Both the position numbers and the translations under genes were made by a program. This document shows, one piece after another, positions 1 through 12,370 of a DNA stretch of 64,000 nucleotides. Numbering within the stretch: position 1 is the first letter of the stretch; every line of letters starts with the position of its first letter. The stretch comes from Hippophae tibetana (lineage: Eukaryota; Streptophyta; Magnoliopsida; Rosales; Elaeagnaceae): assembly GCA_037013495.1 (NCBI GenBank), contig CM072807.1, positions 9,303,001 to 9,367,000 on the forward strand, in the 5' to 3' direction. The notes under the pieces are model-generated. The model had not been told where the DNA came from. It saw only the letters and a program-made list of their open reading frames with translations, and searched no databases.

Positions 1-254
1 CTACATTACTCCAATTTCTACAAATGTGGTGGAAAAAATTATACCACCAACTAAATGTTCACTACCAATTTTTCTAAAGATGGAAAGCTTATTTATCATA
101 AATTTTAATTAATATGATGCAATATTATATATATATATATATACATATAATTCACACTTTCATATAGATAATAATACTCTAAAAAGTATGCAACCAAATA
201 AGCTATTGACCTTGGTTTCAATCCTAAAGAGAACGTTAAAGATATATCAATTCG

Positions 255-308
<54 letters not shown>

Positions 309-1680
309 TGATAATTTTTATATATTTTTTTAAAATAAGTTATTTTCTTTTTATTTTAATCTTTCTATAATTTATATAAAAAGTTTTACTATTGGATTTT
401 TTTAAAACTAGGTAACAATACAAGTGTTTTAATTATGTTAAGAATAATAGTTTAATTATTTTATTATTTTTATAATAATTTAATTATTTTATTTAAAAAA
501 AATGATAAATACTTATTTAAATACATATATAAAGAAAACTAATAATTATATAGTTTTATACTTTTTATTTATATAAAAAATTCAACTATAAGATTTTTGG
601 GTGATAATATAAATCTTTTAATTATGTAAAAAATAATAATTTTGTTATTTTATTATTTTTTGTAATAGTTTAGTCGTTTTTTTAAAGTGACAACACAACT
701 ACAAACGATAATTTTTTAATTTTTCTAATATTTTTCAACTGTTAATCACATATTAATTGTATAAATTGTCTTCAATATAGGCAATAATAATTATAAAATT
801 GATAAAAAAATATATTTTAATTTGATTATTTGTTCTTGTACTTTTATAATTGTATAAAAGAAAATTAAACTACTTTAAGTAACATAACTATCAAATCCCA
901 AATATATTTGTGTATTTATTTTGTAAATATTATAAATGTTAGTTATTTTCGGAAAAAATATTTCTATGTAAATTTGTTTTAAGTTCAGTATCAAGTCTCT
1001 AAGGTAAAATCAAAAAAACGTTAAAATTTTATATATTATATTTTAGATGTATATTTTATAACTATGATATATAAAATTATACTTTTATATTTAATAATAT
1101 ATGTTAATAAATATAAAATTATGTGTTTTAAAATTTTATATAATTATATACGTATAATTATATATGTATATTGGCCAAACTGACGAAGCTACATAGACGA
1201 ATGCAGAGTTACATATTCTTTAATAACATCACCAAATTGGATTACTATGGCCTTACTATTGAAGTTTTTAGTAATATTATTCACTACGCAGCCGACAACA
1301 TAAAAATTTGTCAATAATCCTATAATCCGACAATAGTAATCAATATATATATACACACGTTACAATGGCCGACAATGAAGAAGAAAAGTAATAGAAATAT
1401 TAAATAGTTATTTATTTTGTATTTTTATACTTTTAAATTAAATAATTTTATGTATAATCATAATTATTTGATTTAATTATTAAATTTTTAAAAAATTATT
1501 TTTATTGAACTTGTGTTTAATCTAATTTGATAGTTTATTTTATTTATGTGAAATATATTTTGAATCATCTAATTATTATTATTTATTATTAAATCTGTTA
1601 TAGAACACACATATTTACTTGTATTTTTGTACTAATCTTTTTGCAATTGATTCGTAAACGTATCTATTTTGTAGGAAACA
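1..1680. other. AT-rich non-coding spacer
   Basis: This stretch is very AT-rich, with long T and A runs and (TA)n tracts. I see no coding homology in any frame; the short ORFs are low-complexity translations. It lies upstream of the first recognisable Copia gag sequence and may include decayed LTR or older repeat sequence, but I found no clear copy of the DNA that follows the 3' polypurine tract near 10.05 kb. Confidence 0.6.
258..303. repeat. (TA)n microsatellite
   Basis: About 23 uninterrupted TA dinucleotides. Shorter TA runs occur near 125-143, 35701-35726, 42911-42932 and 60779-60793. Confidence 0.95.
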
Positions 1681-1844
1681 TATTGGAATGTTAGTTTGAA
1701 AACCGCTTACTTTAACATTAGAAACTATGAAAACAGAGTAGGTGCTCGTAAGTAAGGTATATTGGAGCAATATTTTAGAGAGAGTAACATAAGACCGAAT
1801 TTGTAATTAAACATTTGGTTTTCACAGTGAAAAGTTAGGTGGTT

Positions 1845-3190
1845 AGAGCCCCATTCTTTGATGGGTATAATTACCCTTATTGGAAGGCTTGTATACAAGC
1901 CTTTCTTAAACAAGATGAAAAAGTATGAGATGTTATTCTTGATGGTTGGGAAGCACTTTGATAACGAAAGATGGTATAATAATCATAAAGCTAAGAAGAG
2001 ATTGGACCACTGAAGAACACACTCTTAGTGGGTCAAACCAAAAAGGTCTAAACTCAATTTTTGCTAGTGTTGATGGATAAGTTCGGTCGCATCTCCGATT
2101 GTGAGACTGCTAAAGATGCATGGATTCCACTTGCTCTTCCTCATAAGGGAATTTTCCAAGTCAAACAAACAAAATTAAGATTGTTAACATCTCAGTTTGA
2201 TTCTATTTGGAGAGAATTTCATGTGTTGAGATTCTAGTGATTTTTAGAGAGAAGTAGAAATATTGATAAAATGAATAGATCTTGTATTCTTCCCATTAAA
2301 GAGGTATAAATAGCACCTACTAAACAGATTTCGAGGTTACATGGGTTGGTGCTCTCAAGCTGCTAAAATACATACAATTCAGCTTCTAACAAATCTGGTC
2401 ACCAAAGGCTTTAGATAAACAAGTCGTTATATACATACGGCTTAAGATAAGATGTGAACCAGATCGCAAAGACAATAACCAAGCCATTTACATAGGCCAT
2501 GTCCTGATCTTCAGGTCATTGTTTACAGGAGCTATCCTTATCATGTGCGAGGTATCTTGATTGCTAGGATCGCATACTTGTTACATAAATAATACCAAAT
2601 AGATTCCATTAAAATGAGTAATACTAAAACTTTTGGTCAATTCTATGCTTATTTTTGTGATATCACTAATACTTGTTCTAACCTTGGTGAGAAAATTCCA
2701 TAACCTATACAAGTATGCAAACTTAAGCTCCTTAATAATAGACTACAAGATGAAAGTTACAATGATAGAGGAAAGCAAGAATATGAACACACTAAACATT
2801 GATGAACTTTTTCGGTCAATCCAAACCTATGAGCTTACTCTTGATCCACCTAAGAAAAAGAAGGATGTGGCATTCAAAAGATCCAAAAAGGACATCTCTG
2901 ATAGTGATGAGGATATGAATGATGAGTCACTAGTCTTGTTAGCATAAAAATTTAAGAAGTTTTTGAAAAATAAGGTTCAACAGAACAATCAATCTAACAA
3001 TGGACAATCCAGTCATTTGAGGGACCAAAATTCAAAGGAAATAAGCCTTCTAGCCCTGATGGTAAGAAAACTAAGCCTACTACTCCTCAATGCTTTACTT
3101 GTGAAGGCTTTGGTCATATTTTTGAAGAATGTGCAAACGATTAAAAAAAAGTTGGAAAAGTCTTTAATGCTACACTCAGTGACATGAAAA
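1845..3190 (+). pseudogene. Copia gag remnant with zinc knuckle
   Basis: Translation from about 1848 gives a gag start of the kind found in SIRE elements (an FDGYNYPYWK-like motif), followed by broken gag sequence with stops. Near 3087-3135 a CCHC knuckle is readable (CFTCEGFGHIFEEC; spacing CX2CX4HX4C), which binds nucleic acid in the capsid. The frame is split between open segments at 2633-2947 and 2963-3187. It would have encoded the retrotransposon particle protein and is now non-functional. Confidence 0.7.
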
Positions 3191-4039
3191 GTGAATAAGA
3201 CAATGCTAGTAACTTAGAGGATGATAACATTAATTATTGTGCCTTTACCGTAACTATCAAAGCAAACCACAATGACTCCGACTCTAAATGGATGAAGAAA
3301 ATGAGGAAGTAAACTCTTCTCTCTTACTATCTAAGTTCAATGTATTGAATTATGATGAACTATTCATAGATTTTCTAGGTGCCAAGAAATAGAGAATTAA
3401 ACTACTTGTTAAAATAACTAAACTTAATGATATCATCACAAAACAAATTCATCTAGCCTAGAGAAAGATAAAAATGATTTTCTGAGCATATTAATTCCAT
3501 GAATATGAGACTTGTAAAAACCAATGAGGAAAAAAAGCTTAGCCAAGAAGTTAGTATTGCTAAAGAGACAGTGAGAATTTTGACCATAAGTGTTGAAAAA
3601 TTGATCAAAATTATAGATAAGGAAAAGCCACATGGAGATAAGAGAGATCTTGGATACATAGATGAACAATCAACACCTTTATCATCCAAAACTCAATTTG
3701 TAAAACCCATCGTTGCTCTGGTAGGGAAGGTAATTTTTGCACCTTATCACCTGAGAAAATTCAGTTTGTTCCTATCTCTCATCATTGTGGTAGGAAAGTA
3801 CACATTAGACCTAATTGTAGATTTCTTTATACATATGATTCTATCACAAATACAAATGTTTCTAGGATACCTAAAAAAAATTCAAATGTAAATTTTTACT
3901 ATAATAACTACACAAAAGGAGGAACCTAAGAAACCAATAGCTCAAACTTTCAAAATTAAAAAAGGATAGGTTAAAAAGTTCGAGTTGCATTGCTTTGTGT
4001 CCCATATAGCGTTTAAATCTAAATCAAATACCGTCTGAT

Positions 4040-5110
4040 ATTTTGACAGTGCATGCTTTAGACACATGACTGGGAACCGTTCTTTGTTTAAAAACTTTGA
4101 AGAATATAATGAAGAGATAGTTACCTTTGGTGATGGTAAAACATCTAAAATTGTTAGTAAAGACTTTGTTCAAATAGAGGGTATACCTAAACTTGATGAA
4201 GTTTTGTATGTGAAAGTACTCAAGGAAAACTTGATTAGCATAATTCAAATATGTGACAATGACTTCAATGTGAAATTTATAAACAATCACTGCATTGTAA
4301 CAAATCGAAAAGGTGAATGTATGATTAAGGGAATTAGATCACATGATAATTTTTATTTCATTGACACATCACCCATAGTAACATGTAACCTAGCTAGCAA
4401 TGATTTAACTACCTTATGGTGCAAAAAGCTAGATCCTATAAATTTTAAAGATCTGGTTAAATTAAGTAAAATTGAAACTATGCATGGTCTACCTATTCTC
4501 CCAAAAATTGAAACACATGTATGTGGACCATGTCAATTAGGTAAAAAAAATAAGATCGCTAATAAGAAGGTCAAGAGTATCAATAGAAATAGAGTATTGG
4601 AATTGATACATATTGACCTCATGGGTCCTATGAGAACATAAAGTATTGGAGGTAAGAAATATATCATAGTTGCAGTAGATGACTTTTCTCGCTACACTTG
4701 GGTAGACTTTCTTAAAGATAAGTCAAATGTTTTTGAGTTCTTCATCTCATATTATATAAGAGTGCAGGTTGAAGCATGTGAAAAAAAGAAACCATCAAGA
4801 GACTGAGAACAGACCATAAAAGAATTTGAAAATACCAAGTATGCTGACTTTTGCAAAGAACATGATATATTTCATGAATTCTATACTCACATCACACCTC
4901 AAAAAAATGGAGTAGTTGAAAGGAAAACTGGATACTTCAGGAGATGGCAAGAGTAATGTTGCATACCAAGAGAGTCTCCAAAATCTTTTAGGTTGAAGTT
5001 ATAAACACTACATGTCACATTATAAATCGTGTATATCTTTGCCCCGGTAGAAACCAAACTCCCTATGAGATATGGAGAGGTAAAATCCCAATATGAAATT
5101 CATGCATGAT
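4040..5110 (+). pseudogene. Copia protease and integrase remnant
   Basis: An open segment at 4066-4641 begins in the protease region: upstream bases read as a DS-type active-site context followed by RHMTGN. It continues through the gag-pre-integrase domain, with an HHCC-like zinc finger ending CGPCQLGK, to the first integrase catalytic region (HIDLMGP), where an in-frame TAA stops it at 4639. Beyond the stop the integrase core continues (VAVDDFSRYTWV) with further stops and shifts. These enzymes cut the polyprotein and insert cDNA; this copy cannot make either. Confidence 0.75.
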
Positions 5111-5639
5111 TTTGAAAGTAAATGCTACATACTTATGGATTAAGAACAGTTGAGTAAGTTTGATTCAAGAAGTGATGAAAGTATATTTCTTAGTTATTCC
5201 CTAAACAGTAGAGCCTACCAAGTCTTCAACTATAGAACAAATGTTGTTATGAAATCCATAAATGTTGTTATAGAGGATGCAGGTAAGCAGATTACAAGTG
5301 AAGAAGTTGATAATGAAGTGCATTTCACAGAACCTCAATTAATAATGACCAATGACACAATTGGAACAAAAGAAAAGGAGTTTGAGGAAATGGAAGAGAA
5401 TAAAGAATAAGCATCAACCTCATCAATGATAAATACATCCCGTACTTCAAAAAATCATCCTATTAAGAATATAATTAGAGATCCTAATGCAAGCATGGTA
5501 ACAAGAAGAATAAAAATAAGTGAGGTAAGGCATTTATGCTATATTTCTTAAGTTGAACTAAAAAATGTGAATGAGCCCTTAGAGATTAATTTTAGATAAA
5601 TTCCATACAGGATGAGTTAGCTCAATTTGAGAGAAATCA

Positions 5640-6800
5640 TATATGGATATTAGCGCCTAAGCATAAAAACAAAAATGTTATTAGAACTAAATGGGTGTTC
5701 AAAAATAAATCTGAAGAGCATGATATTGTTGTCAGAAATAAGGTTACGTTTAGCTCAAGGCTACATGCAAGTAGAAGGAGTTGACTTTAATGAAACATTT
5801 GCACCTGTAGCTAGGTTAGTGTCAATTAGGACTTTCCTTGTCATTGTTTTTCACATGAAATTCAAATTAAATCAAATGGGTGTTAAGTCTACCTTTTTAA
5901 ATGGAATTCTGAATCAGGAGGTATACGTGGAACAACCAAAAGGATTTTTTGATCCAAAATTTCCAAATCATGTTTAGAATCTCAAGAAAACTCTTTATGG
6001 TTTGAAACAAGCTCATTGAGAATGGTATGGGATACTTACCAACTATCTCTTGAACAAGGAATTTATTCGAGGGGGAGTTAATAAGACTCTATTCATTAAA
6101 ATGAGTAGTGATGGGATCTTCATTACTCAAATTTATGTGGATGACATATTTTTTGGATCTACATTTAGTACACTAGTGAATGATTTTGTGCATGTTATGA
6201 CAAATGAATTTGAAATGTCTGTGGTAAGTGAAATGACTTTCTTTCTTGGTTTTGCAAATCAAACAATCTTATGATAATATATTTATTTCTCAAATGAAGT
6301 ACACATGAAAACTTGTTAAAAAATTTGGTCTTTAAACTAACAGGCCATTAAGGACTCCTTTAGGTACTAGCACAAAAATTACAAAGAATACTCAAGGTAA
6401 AAGTGTTGATCAAACCCTTTATAGAAGTATGATAGGTAGTTTACTTTACCTTAGTACAAGTAGGTCTAATATATGTTTTAGCATTGATATATGTGCCCGT
6501 TATCAAGTTGACCCTAAGGAATCACACTTAGAGAATGTAAAGATAATCATTAGGTATATTTTAAGAACAAGTAACTATGGTTTATATTTTACTACTGACA
6601 CTACTTATGAAGTAAGTGGCTATACAAATGTCGATTGGGCAAGTAACTAGGATGATAAGAATAGCACACCAGGTAGTTACTTCTACATTAGGAAGAACTT
6701 AGTATCCCGACATAGTAAAAAACATAACTATATCTCACTCTCTACAGTTAAGGCGGAATACATTGTTACAGGAAGCTCTTGCACATAAATGCTTTGGATG
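5640..6800 (+). pseudogene. Copia reverse transcriptase and RNase H remnant
   Basis: The RT signature is present in pieces: a WVFK motif near 5690, FAPVARLVSIR near 5800, FLNG near 5900, an LYGLKQ block near 5995 and the catalytic YVDD at about 6135. RNase H follows with a DWAS block near 6635. Stops and frame changes separate the pieces. After about 6855 the RNase H reading is interrupted by the insertion at 6862-8685 and resumes at 8691. Confidence 0.75.
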
Positions 6801-6861
6801 AAAAACATGCTCAAGGACTACGATCAACCATAAGGTATGATGCCCTTATATTGTGATAACT

Positions 6862-8685
6862 TGATGAGCGAAAACCGGCATCACCGATTCTTGCCAATAC
6901 TTTGGTTTTAATATTTGTAAAACTCTCGCAAGTGCACGAATCATTTCGTAGAAAATGATAAGTATACTCCCAAGGTCGATCTAAGGAAGGATTGTATGTG
7001 GTTTTTAATTTATTATTCAAACTTTTAAAAACGAAATTAAATCCTAAACATCCTCTCACGATATTTTGGGTTTTGTGTTTTTAATCTACTTACATAAAAA
7101 TAAACATAGATTCAATAAACATTTATGCAAATTTTATCATTTATAATGGTGGAGTATTTATGGATATAATAACTAAGTTAATTATGTTTGCTCATATTAT
7201 TTAGGTTATTAAAGATATGAATTGATATTTATTGATTCTCCCTTTTTTATATGAATACCACCTCTGGTGGGGTTAGATATTTTTTGTTAACTAAACAAAT
7301 CAATTAACACCTTTGGGTGGGGTTGATAACTAATTTACTTAATTAAATTAATTCCTTTTTCTAAGAGATTGAAAATAAACCATTTAAATGCCACATTTGG
7401 TGGGATTAGACAATTTAAACTTTATTCAAGGTGTCCAAATTAAACCTAAGAATTTAGTTATCCGAGTACTAACTTTCAAGTTTTAAAACCACTACTGAAA
7501 ACATGTTGTCAATACATTTTCAGATAATAATTCTTATAAAAACTTTTGAAATAGAGCTTCACTCTAACTACCGGGCGATTGTACCAACAAATAAAAGAGC
7601 ACTACTCTAAATCAGACCGGATAACTAAACCTTAAAATCTAATTTTTAGGTTTAAGTTTGTAATGAAAAATAATATATTTCTCTCTAACATTCTTAATAT
7701 AAAATCTTGAATAAAAACAAAATCAATTCATTTTAGAGATATTTACCTATTTAATATTTCGCAAGCATAACAACGTTATTATTACATCATGTTTACCAAC
7801 AACCAGCAAAGTTAAATTTAATCATAGACAAATTAAATATAACATGTAAGAATAAAGCATAAAAAATAACTGTAAAGAAAATAAAATCCTTACAGAACTT
7901 CGATGCTATTCCCGTTGTTGGAAAACCTCCAAGCAGAATTTGTACTCCCATTTATTGAATCAAAAAGCTAATAAATTACAAAAACATAACTAGTTCTTCC
8001 CAAAAAGGGAAGAACTCTAAAACTAAGAGAAATTAACTAAAAACTAAGAAAAACTAAGAAATGAAGAGAAAGAAAGAAGAGAGAAGTGTGTTTTGAGGTG
8101 TGTTTAGAAGTGAAGAGAAGGGGGTATTTATAAGTGAGGATGGGGAGAAAAAGTGAGTGAAAAAATGTTAAAAATTGTGAAAACACGGAGTGCAATTGCT
8201 GAGGTCATTGATGACGTCAGTATGACATCATGAGGGCGGCTGCGCGCGAAAATGGGGCGAAATGGGCAGCGATGCGCATGGAGGGCACGCGCGGGAGTAG
8301 GAGAGATGCGCTCAGGCGCGTGCGGTACTGGGGCAAGGTGCGCGCTGATGCGCGCGGACGTGGGGGCGTGCTGCGCGCGGCGGCGTGATTTTTATTCTTT
8401 TTGACATTTTTGACCCTTTTGACCCATTTTGTCCAATTTTTCCATATTTGTTGACCTTTACCTATTTATTTATTAATATATTTGTGATGTATTGCTTCCA
8501 GTATTCCTCTTTGAGTCTTTAAGTTACGTTTTTAAGCCAAAATACCTGAAAAACAATAAAATTACCCGTGATTCCGAAAAGACAAATTTATATAAATATA
8601 TGATAAAACATATAAATATATATATTTTTAATCAATTAATGTGCATAAAATCATGGTAATTTTAGTGCTTTTTGAGCACTCATCA
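6862..8685. mobile_element. 1.82 kb TG...CA insertion (solo-LTR-like) with TAACT target duplication
   Basis: The insertion begins TGATGAG and ends CTCATCA, a 7 bp terminal inverted repeat with TG/CA ends. It is flanked by TAACT at 6857-6861 and 8686-8690. Removing it together with one TAACT rejoins the Copia RNase H reading across the site. It has no long ORF. Features inside include three similar GGTGGG-containing boxes near 7260, 7308 and 7392 and a CpG-rich block near 8210-8400. TG...CA ends plus a 5 bp duplication fit LTR elements; the lack of internal direct repeats suggests a solo LTR of a large-LTR family, or a non-autonomous element. Orientation is unknown. Confidence 0.75.
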
Positions 8686-8690
8686 TAACT

Positions 8691-10064
8691 CTAGTGTTAT
8701 ATGTATTTCTAAGAACATAATTTAACATTCTAGAACTAAATACATTTACATTAGGCATTACTTTGTTCGAGAACTAGTTGAAGATAATGTAGAGACACTT
8801 GGTTTTATACCTATTAAGAGATAACTAGCTAATATATTCACCAAAGCTATGGATACTCAAAAATTTGAGTATCTTAGAAGTGCTTTAAGAATCTTTCCCT
8901 CAAATTGAATTCCAAATTTTATTTATAAAAAAAAGGAGAGAGAAATAGAATCCTTATTTGACCAATAAGGTGTTGGACTTATTCAATACTTATAGACATA
9001 TAATTTTATTTTTAGTGACTTAATTCATTTTGATATTTATTATATAAATTCTTTTACAATTTTGACTTATGCACACATATATTCTTATACATATGATAAT
9101 CGATGTTGATGTAAACTTATTCACACACTCATTGATACACATATATGTTATCCTTGAATTTTATGAATTCTATTGAAAAACTCTAGGACTTCACCTAATC
9201 TTCACTGTAAAATTGTGTGGTGTTCTATTTCTTGCTTTCTAAAATTTTACAATATAAAGGTACCTATTATTGAGAGAGCTACCTACTGTGATGTATGAAG
9301 CTATTGTAGTGAGCGAAGAGGGATACTTCCCAACTAGTGTGAAATTCATCATGTTAGGTTTATGGCTCATGCAAAAAATAAAATATTATGCAAAAAAACG
9401 AATGCTTATAAAACTTGTACTTGACATGCACACAAAACAAGGCCAATAGATGTTAAAAATAACAATGAAAAATAATCATGTGCCTCATTTATAAAATAAA
9501 GAAAAAATTTAAGTTCATGTTTGATAAAAATATTTTATTTTTTGAGATTGAACACTTAATTGTAATTTTACATGATAGGTGATCTTTTTTATTTTGAGTC
9601 TTTCTTGATTGATCATAAATGACTTAATTGACATATTTGTAGAGTTTAAACATATATACTATTTTTAAGTAAATATCAATATGTCATTATATGTGTAAAG
9701 TGTACTTGTGTACCTCTTCTACTCTACTTGCTTATTTATACAATAGATAATCAAAATTTGAGTTATAAAAAATGATAAGTTTTCAATTGGTTATGTGCTC
9801 ATTTGTAATTAAATGAGTTTAATACTTTATATGACTATTTATGAAAATTAAAAAAAAACAGATTTTTATTCATTTACATCTTTTTATTTATTAACTTTTT
9901 AATTGGTTTTTAAGTTAGAGAATCATAGAACTTAGAAGGAGTTTAAATCATATTGCACTTTTACATTAATTTGTTTTTACATTGTTATTTTATATTTAGG
10001 AGGAGTTTAGCTTTATTGCTTTGTCAAATGTTTTTTCCTTCTCGTATGTCAAAATGGGGGAGAG
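8691..10064 (+). other. 3' part of the SIRE-like element, to the polypurine tract
   Basis: The first 220 bp carry the last RNase H residues (an FTKAMDT-like reading near 8835). The rest is AT-rich and without a convincing frame, ending in a polypurine tract at 10051-10064. In SIRE elements an extra region, sometimes with an env-like ORF, lies here; I see no such ORF. Confidence 0.5.
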
Positions 10065-10314
10065 TATGTTTCGCTTTCATGTTTTATTTTGTTGTGCATA
10101 TATGGGGAGAACATATTTAGGGTAAGAATTTTTTTCATGATTTTGTCTCATGTTAAGCTTGATTGGTATAAATGCATGCATTATATGATTATTCTTTACA
10201 CTTTGCTTATTTCTATATAAACTGAACTAAAGTACAATGAGGCTTTCAAGCCAAATTGTAGTATGATTTGTCTATGTCATTTCAATTAATAACAAGCTTA
10301 TCAAGTTGTAGCAA

Positions 10315-10411
10315 AGATGGATTCACCATACCACAGAATAATTTCACTATGAATTTTAGGATATCATTGTATTTTTATCTTATTCTTACAAGATGGATTC
10401 ACCATACCACA
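10315..10411. repeat. Short direct repeat, 76 bp apart
   Basis: The 21-base string AGATGGATTCACCATACCAC plus one A occurs at 10315 and again at 10391. Its origin is unknown; it may be a small duplication in non-coding DNA. Confidence 0.8.
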
Positions 10412-10457
10412 TATCGGTTTAATAAATATATTAAAAAAATTACATTATTTCTCATTA

Positions 10458-10611
10458 AAGGTGTCCAAAAACTGAACCAAACTGGAAATTGAACTGAATT
10501 GAACGGTTTTATAAATCAAACGATCCAGTCCGGTTCGAGTAATATAAACGGTCCAGTCTAGTTAAATTTTTTTCCCCAAAACCGGACCAGACCGGACCGG
10601 TGGACACCCCT
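10458..10611. repeat. MITE-like element with GGTGTCCA inverted ends
   Basis: The left end reads AAGGTGTCCA and the right end TGGACACCCCT, an imperfect inverted repeat. In between are several CCGGTCCGG-like boxes typical of a common plant MITE or short non-autonomous DNA transposon. It is about 154 bp long. No clear target duplication is visible, so exact limits are uncertain. Confidence 0.55.
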
Positions 10612-10626
10612 ACTACCATCAGAGAA

Positions 10627-11700
10627 TTAGGTTATATCTTTGAGATGTGTGTTTTCTTTAGGGTTTTGAAGTTTTGACTCAAGTTGAGTCACTCCTTCAA
10701 GGAGCCATTCTTCTAGCAAGGTTATTTGGTTCCAACTAATTGGATTTGGAATGATTTTGTTAGATTTTGAAAGATCTATTTGAAGAAGGAGAGCTTCTCC
10801 CTTTTTATTATAAAATCTGTGTTTTGTGTTAAACGCAGAGATCGTGGCTTTATAATGAACATGGAAAATAAGTGCAACCAGGATAGATCTTTCAATCATA
10901 TCATAATTGTGTGTATGGATTTGCAAAATAAGAGATTTTAGAATGTTTTTGCCTTTTAAGAAGATTGTAAAGTGAGGATAACAGTTAAATGATATTGGAT
11001 CCTTACAAAGGGTTAACTCAATTGTTCCTAATAAAGTATCCTCATTTTTTTAAAATCTAATATCCCTAAGAGCTGTTAAGATTGAGATGTTAAGACCTTC
11101 TTTGGCCAAGGGTTTTAATCCTACTTGGACTAGACTAACATGAATATATTTATAATCTTTTTTAATATGATTTTGTAAAGATTTTGAAGAAAATAAGTTT
11201 ATGATTTTAAAAGGTGAAGTGAGTTTGATATCTCTCTCCTCGGTTTTTATTAAATAATGAGTTGTAAAAATGTTTATTTTTAAAGTTTTGTAAATTTGAT
11301 CTTTTTGAATTCTAGGTATTTTCTAGTTATCAATTTGTTTTAAAAAGTCTTCAATAATGATTTCTTCATTATTGACGATGTTTTTATTTTTTAAAGTGGA
11401 TGAAGAAGAAGATGTAAAAATACAATTCATGTTTTTAATTATCAGTTGTAACCATATATTTTTTATGAAATCATGAATAATGTTTTATTCATTACTAACC
11501 ATATCTTGGTTTTATAGAATGACAACTAAAGAAGAAGGAGAAGGATGAGCTCTACTAAAAAGATGACCTATCTTTGATATACTATTCAATTTTTTACTCT
11601 TTAAACCTAGACAGTGCTCATACTTGGTCAAGCACTTCTCGAAATTTGCTGCCTCACCCTTGGGATTTACAACCATTCCTCAAGACCTCAAGGTAAAATA
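10627..11700 (-). pseudogene. Pararetrovirus movement-protein-like remnant
   Basis: The open segment at 10926-10627 (99 aa) reads like the middle of a caulimovirid 30K-type movement protein, including an ISWNQI block. Upstream minus-strand sequence to about 11700 gives related but broken reading. Movement proteins of this family help virus spread through plasmodesmata. The assignment is from memory of the family, and this piece is interrupted and incomplete. Confidence 0.4.
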
Positions 11701-11786
11701 TCGACAATTTAAACATATTTAAAATTTGAATAAATTCAAAAAAAAGTTTTATGATATGTAGTTTAGCATTATTTTAACTACCCTTT

Positions 11787-11799
11787 GGCTTTGATACCA
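11787..11799 (-). promoter_or_regulatory. tRNA-Met-type primer binding site
   Basis: The minus strand reads TGGTATCAAAGCC, one base different from the usual TGGTATCAGAGC complementary to plant initiator tRNA-Met. Its place between the putative promoter and the movement protein fits a caulimovirid leader. Confidence 0.6.
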
Positions 11800-12370
11800 T
11801 TTTACGCACCTAGGATCTGGTTAGTATATAAACAAAGGAAAAGAACAAGATAATATAGAATTTATGATTATAATTGATAGGTAACTTTGTCGGCCATGGT
11901 TTTACAAACTAAAATAAATAAAACAAGAAAAAAAATAAACTAAAATAATCTTTAACAGACTATATAACTTACACAAACTTCTATACAAGAGGTTTTAAAA
12001 GATAGAGAAAGGGATGATAGATCTTCATATAAGAGTGAAAGAGAGAGGTATTGTCTTTCCAAAGAAAGAGCTTGGTTTTTCAATGAAGACGAGCTTTCAA
12101 TTTATAATCAAAGTTTTACTATTGGAAGATGTTTGTACAGTTTATGAACAATGCCTTGTCTCCAACTTTTTACTGTTGTAGATGCTTTTACTATTGGTGA
12201 ATAGTATCTTGTTTGTTGGTTTTACTGTTTCTATTTTGTGGTTTTTTTAACATTACAACGTTGGGCAATTCTTTATACCGTTGCTATAATTTTGGGATTT
12301 TTACCTGATATATGGTTGTTTGTATGACCCTTTTACATTTTTAAATATAATTATACATCATATAAGCTTT
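11800..12370 (-). promoter_or_regulatory. Pararetrovirus intergenic region with TATA-like box
   Basis: There is little coding potential. On the minus strand a TATAAATT box is seen at 12106-12099, followed by pyrimidine-rich sequence typical of a transcription start and leader. Position between the end of the second ORF and the primer binding site suggests the viral promoter. Activity is not shown. Confidence 0.35.

Larger units (their letters stand above)
1690..10064 (+). mobile_element. Decayed SIRE-like Ty1/copia retrotransposon
   Basis: Plus-strand remains occur in the normal Copia order: gag (about 1845-3190), protease and gag-pre-integrase (about 4040-4600), integrase (to about 5100), reverse transcriptase (about 5640-6300) and RNase H (about 6430-6800, then 8690-8910). 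A polypurine tract, AAAATGGGGGAGAG, lies at 10051-10064. The long stretch between the end of RNase H and this tract is typical of SIRE/Maximus-type elements. Frames are broken by many stops and frameshifts. I could not find a matching LTR pair, so the 5' end is approximate and may be truncated. A separate 1.8 kb insertion splits the RNase H region. Confidence 0.8.

Noticed and set aside
188-370. A 60-codon ORF with Ile-Tyr repeats
   Set aside because: It is a translation of a (TA)n microsatellite.
11787-11799. Possible tRNA gene piece from the TGGTATCA motifs here and at 29619, 54247 and 54443
   Set aside because: Only the 12-13 bases of a primer binding site are present, placed after LTRs or viral leaders; no cloverleaf surrounds them.
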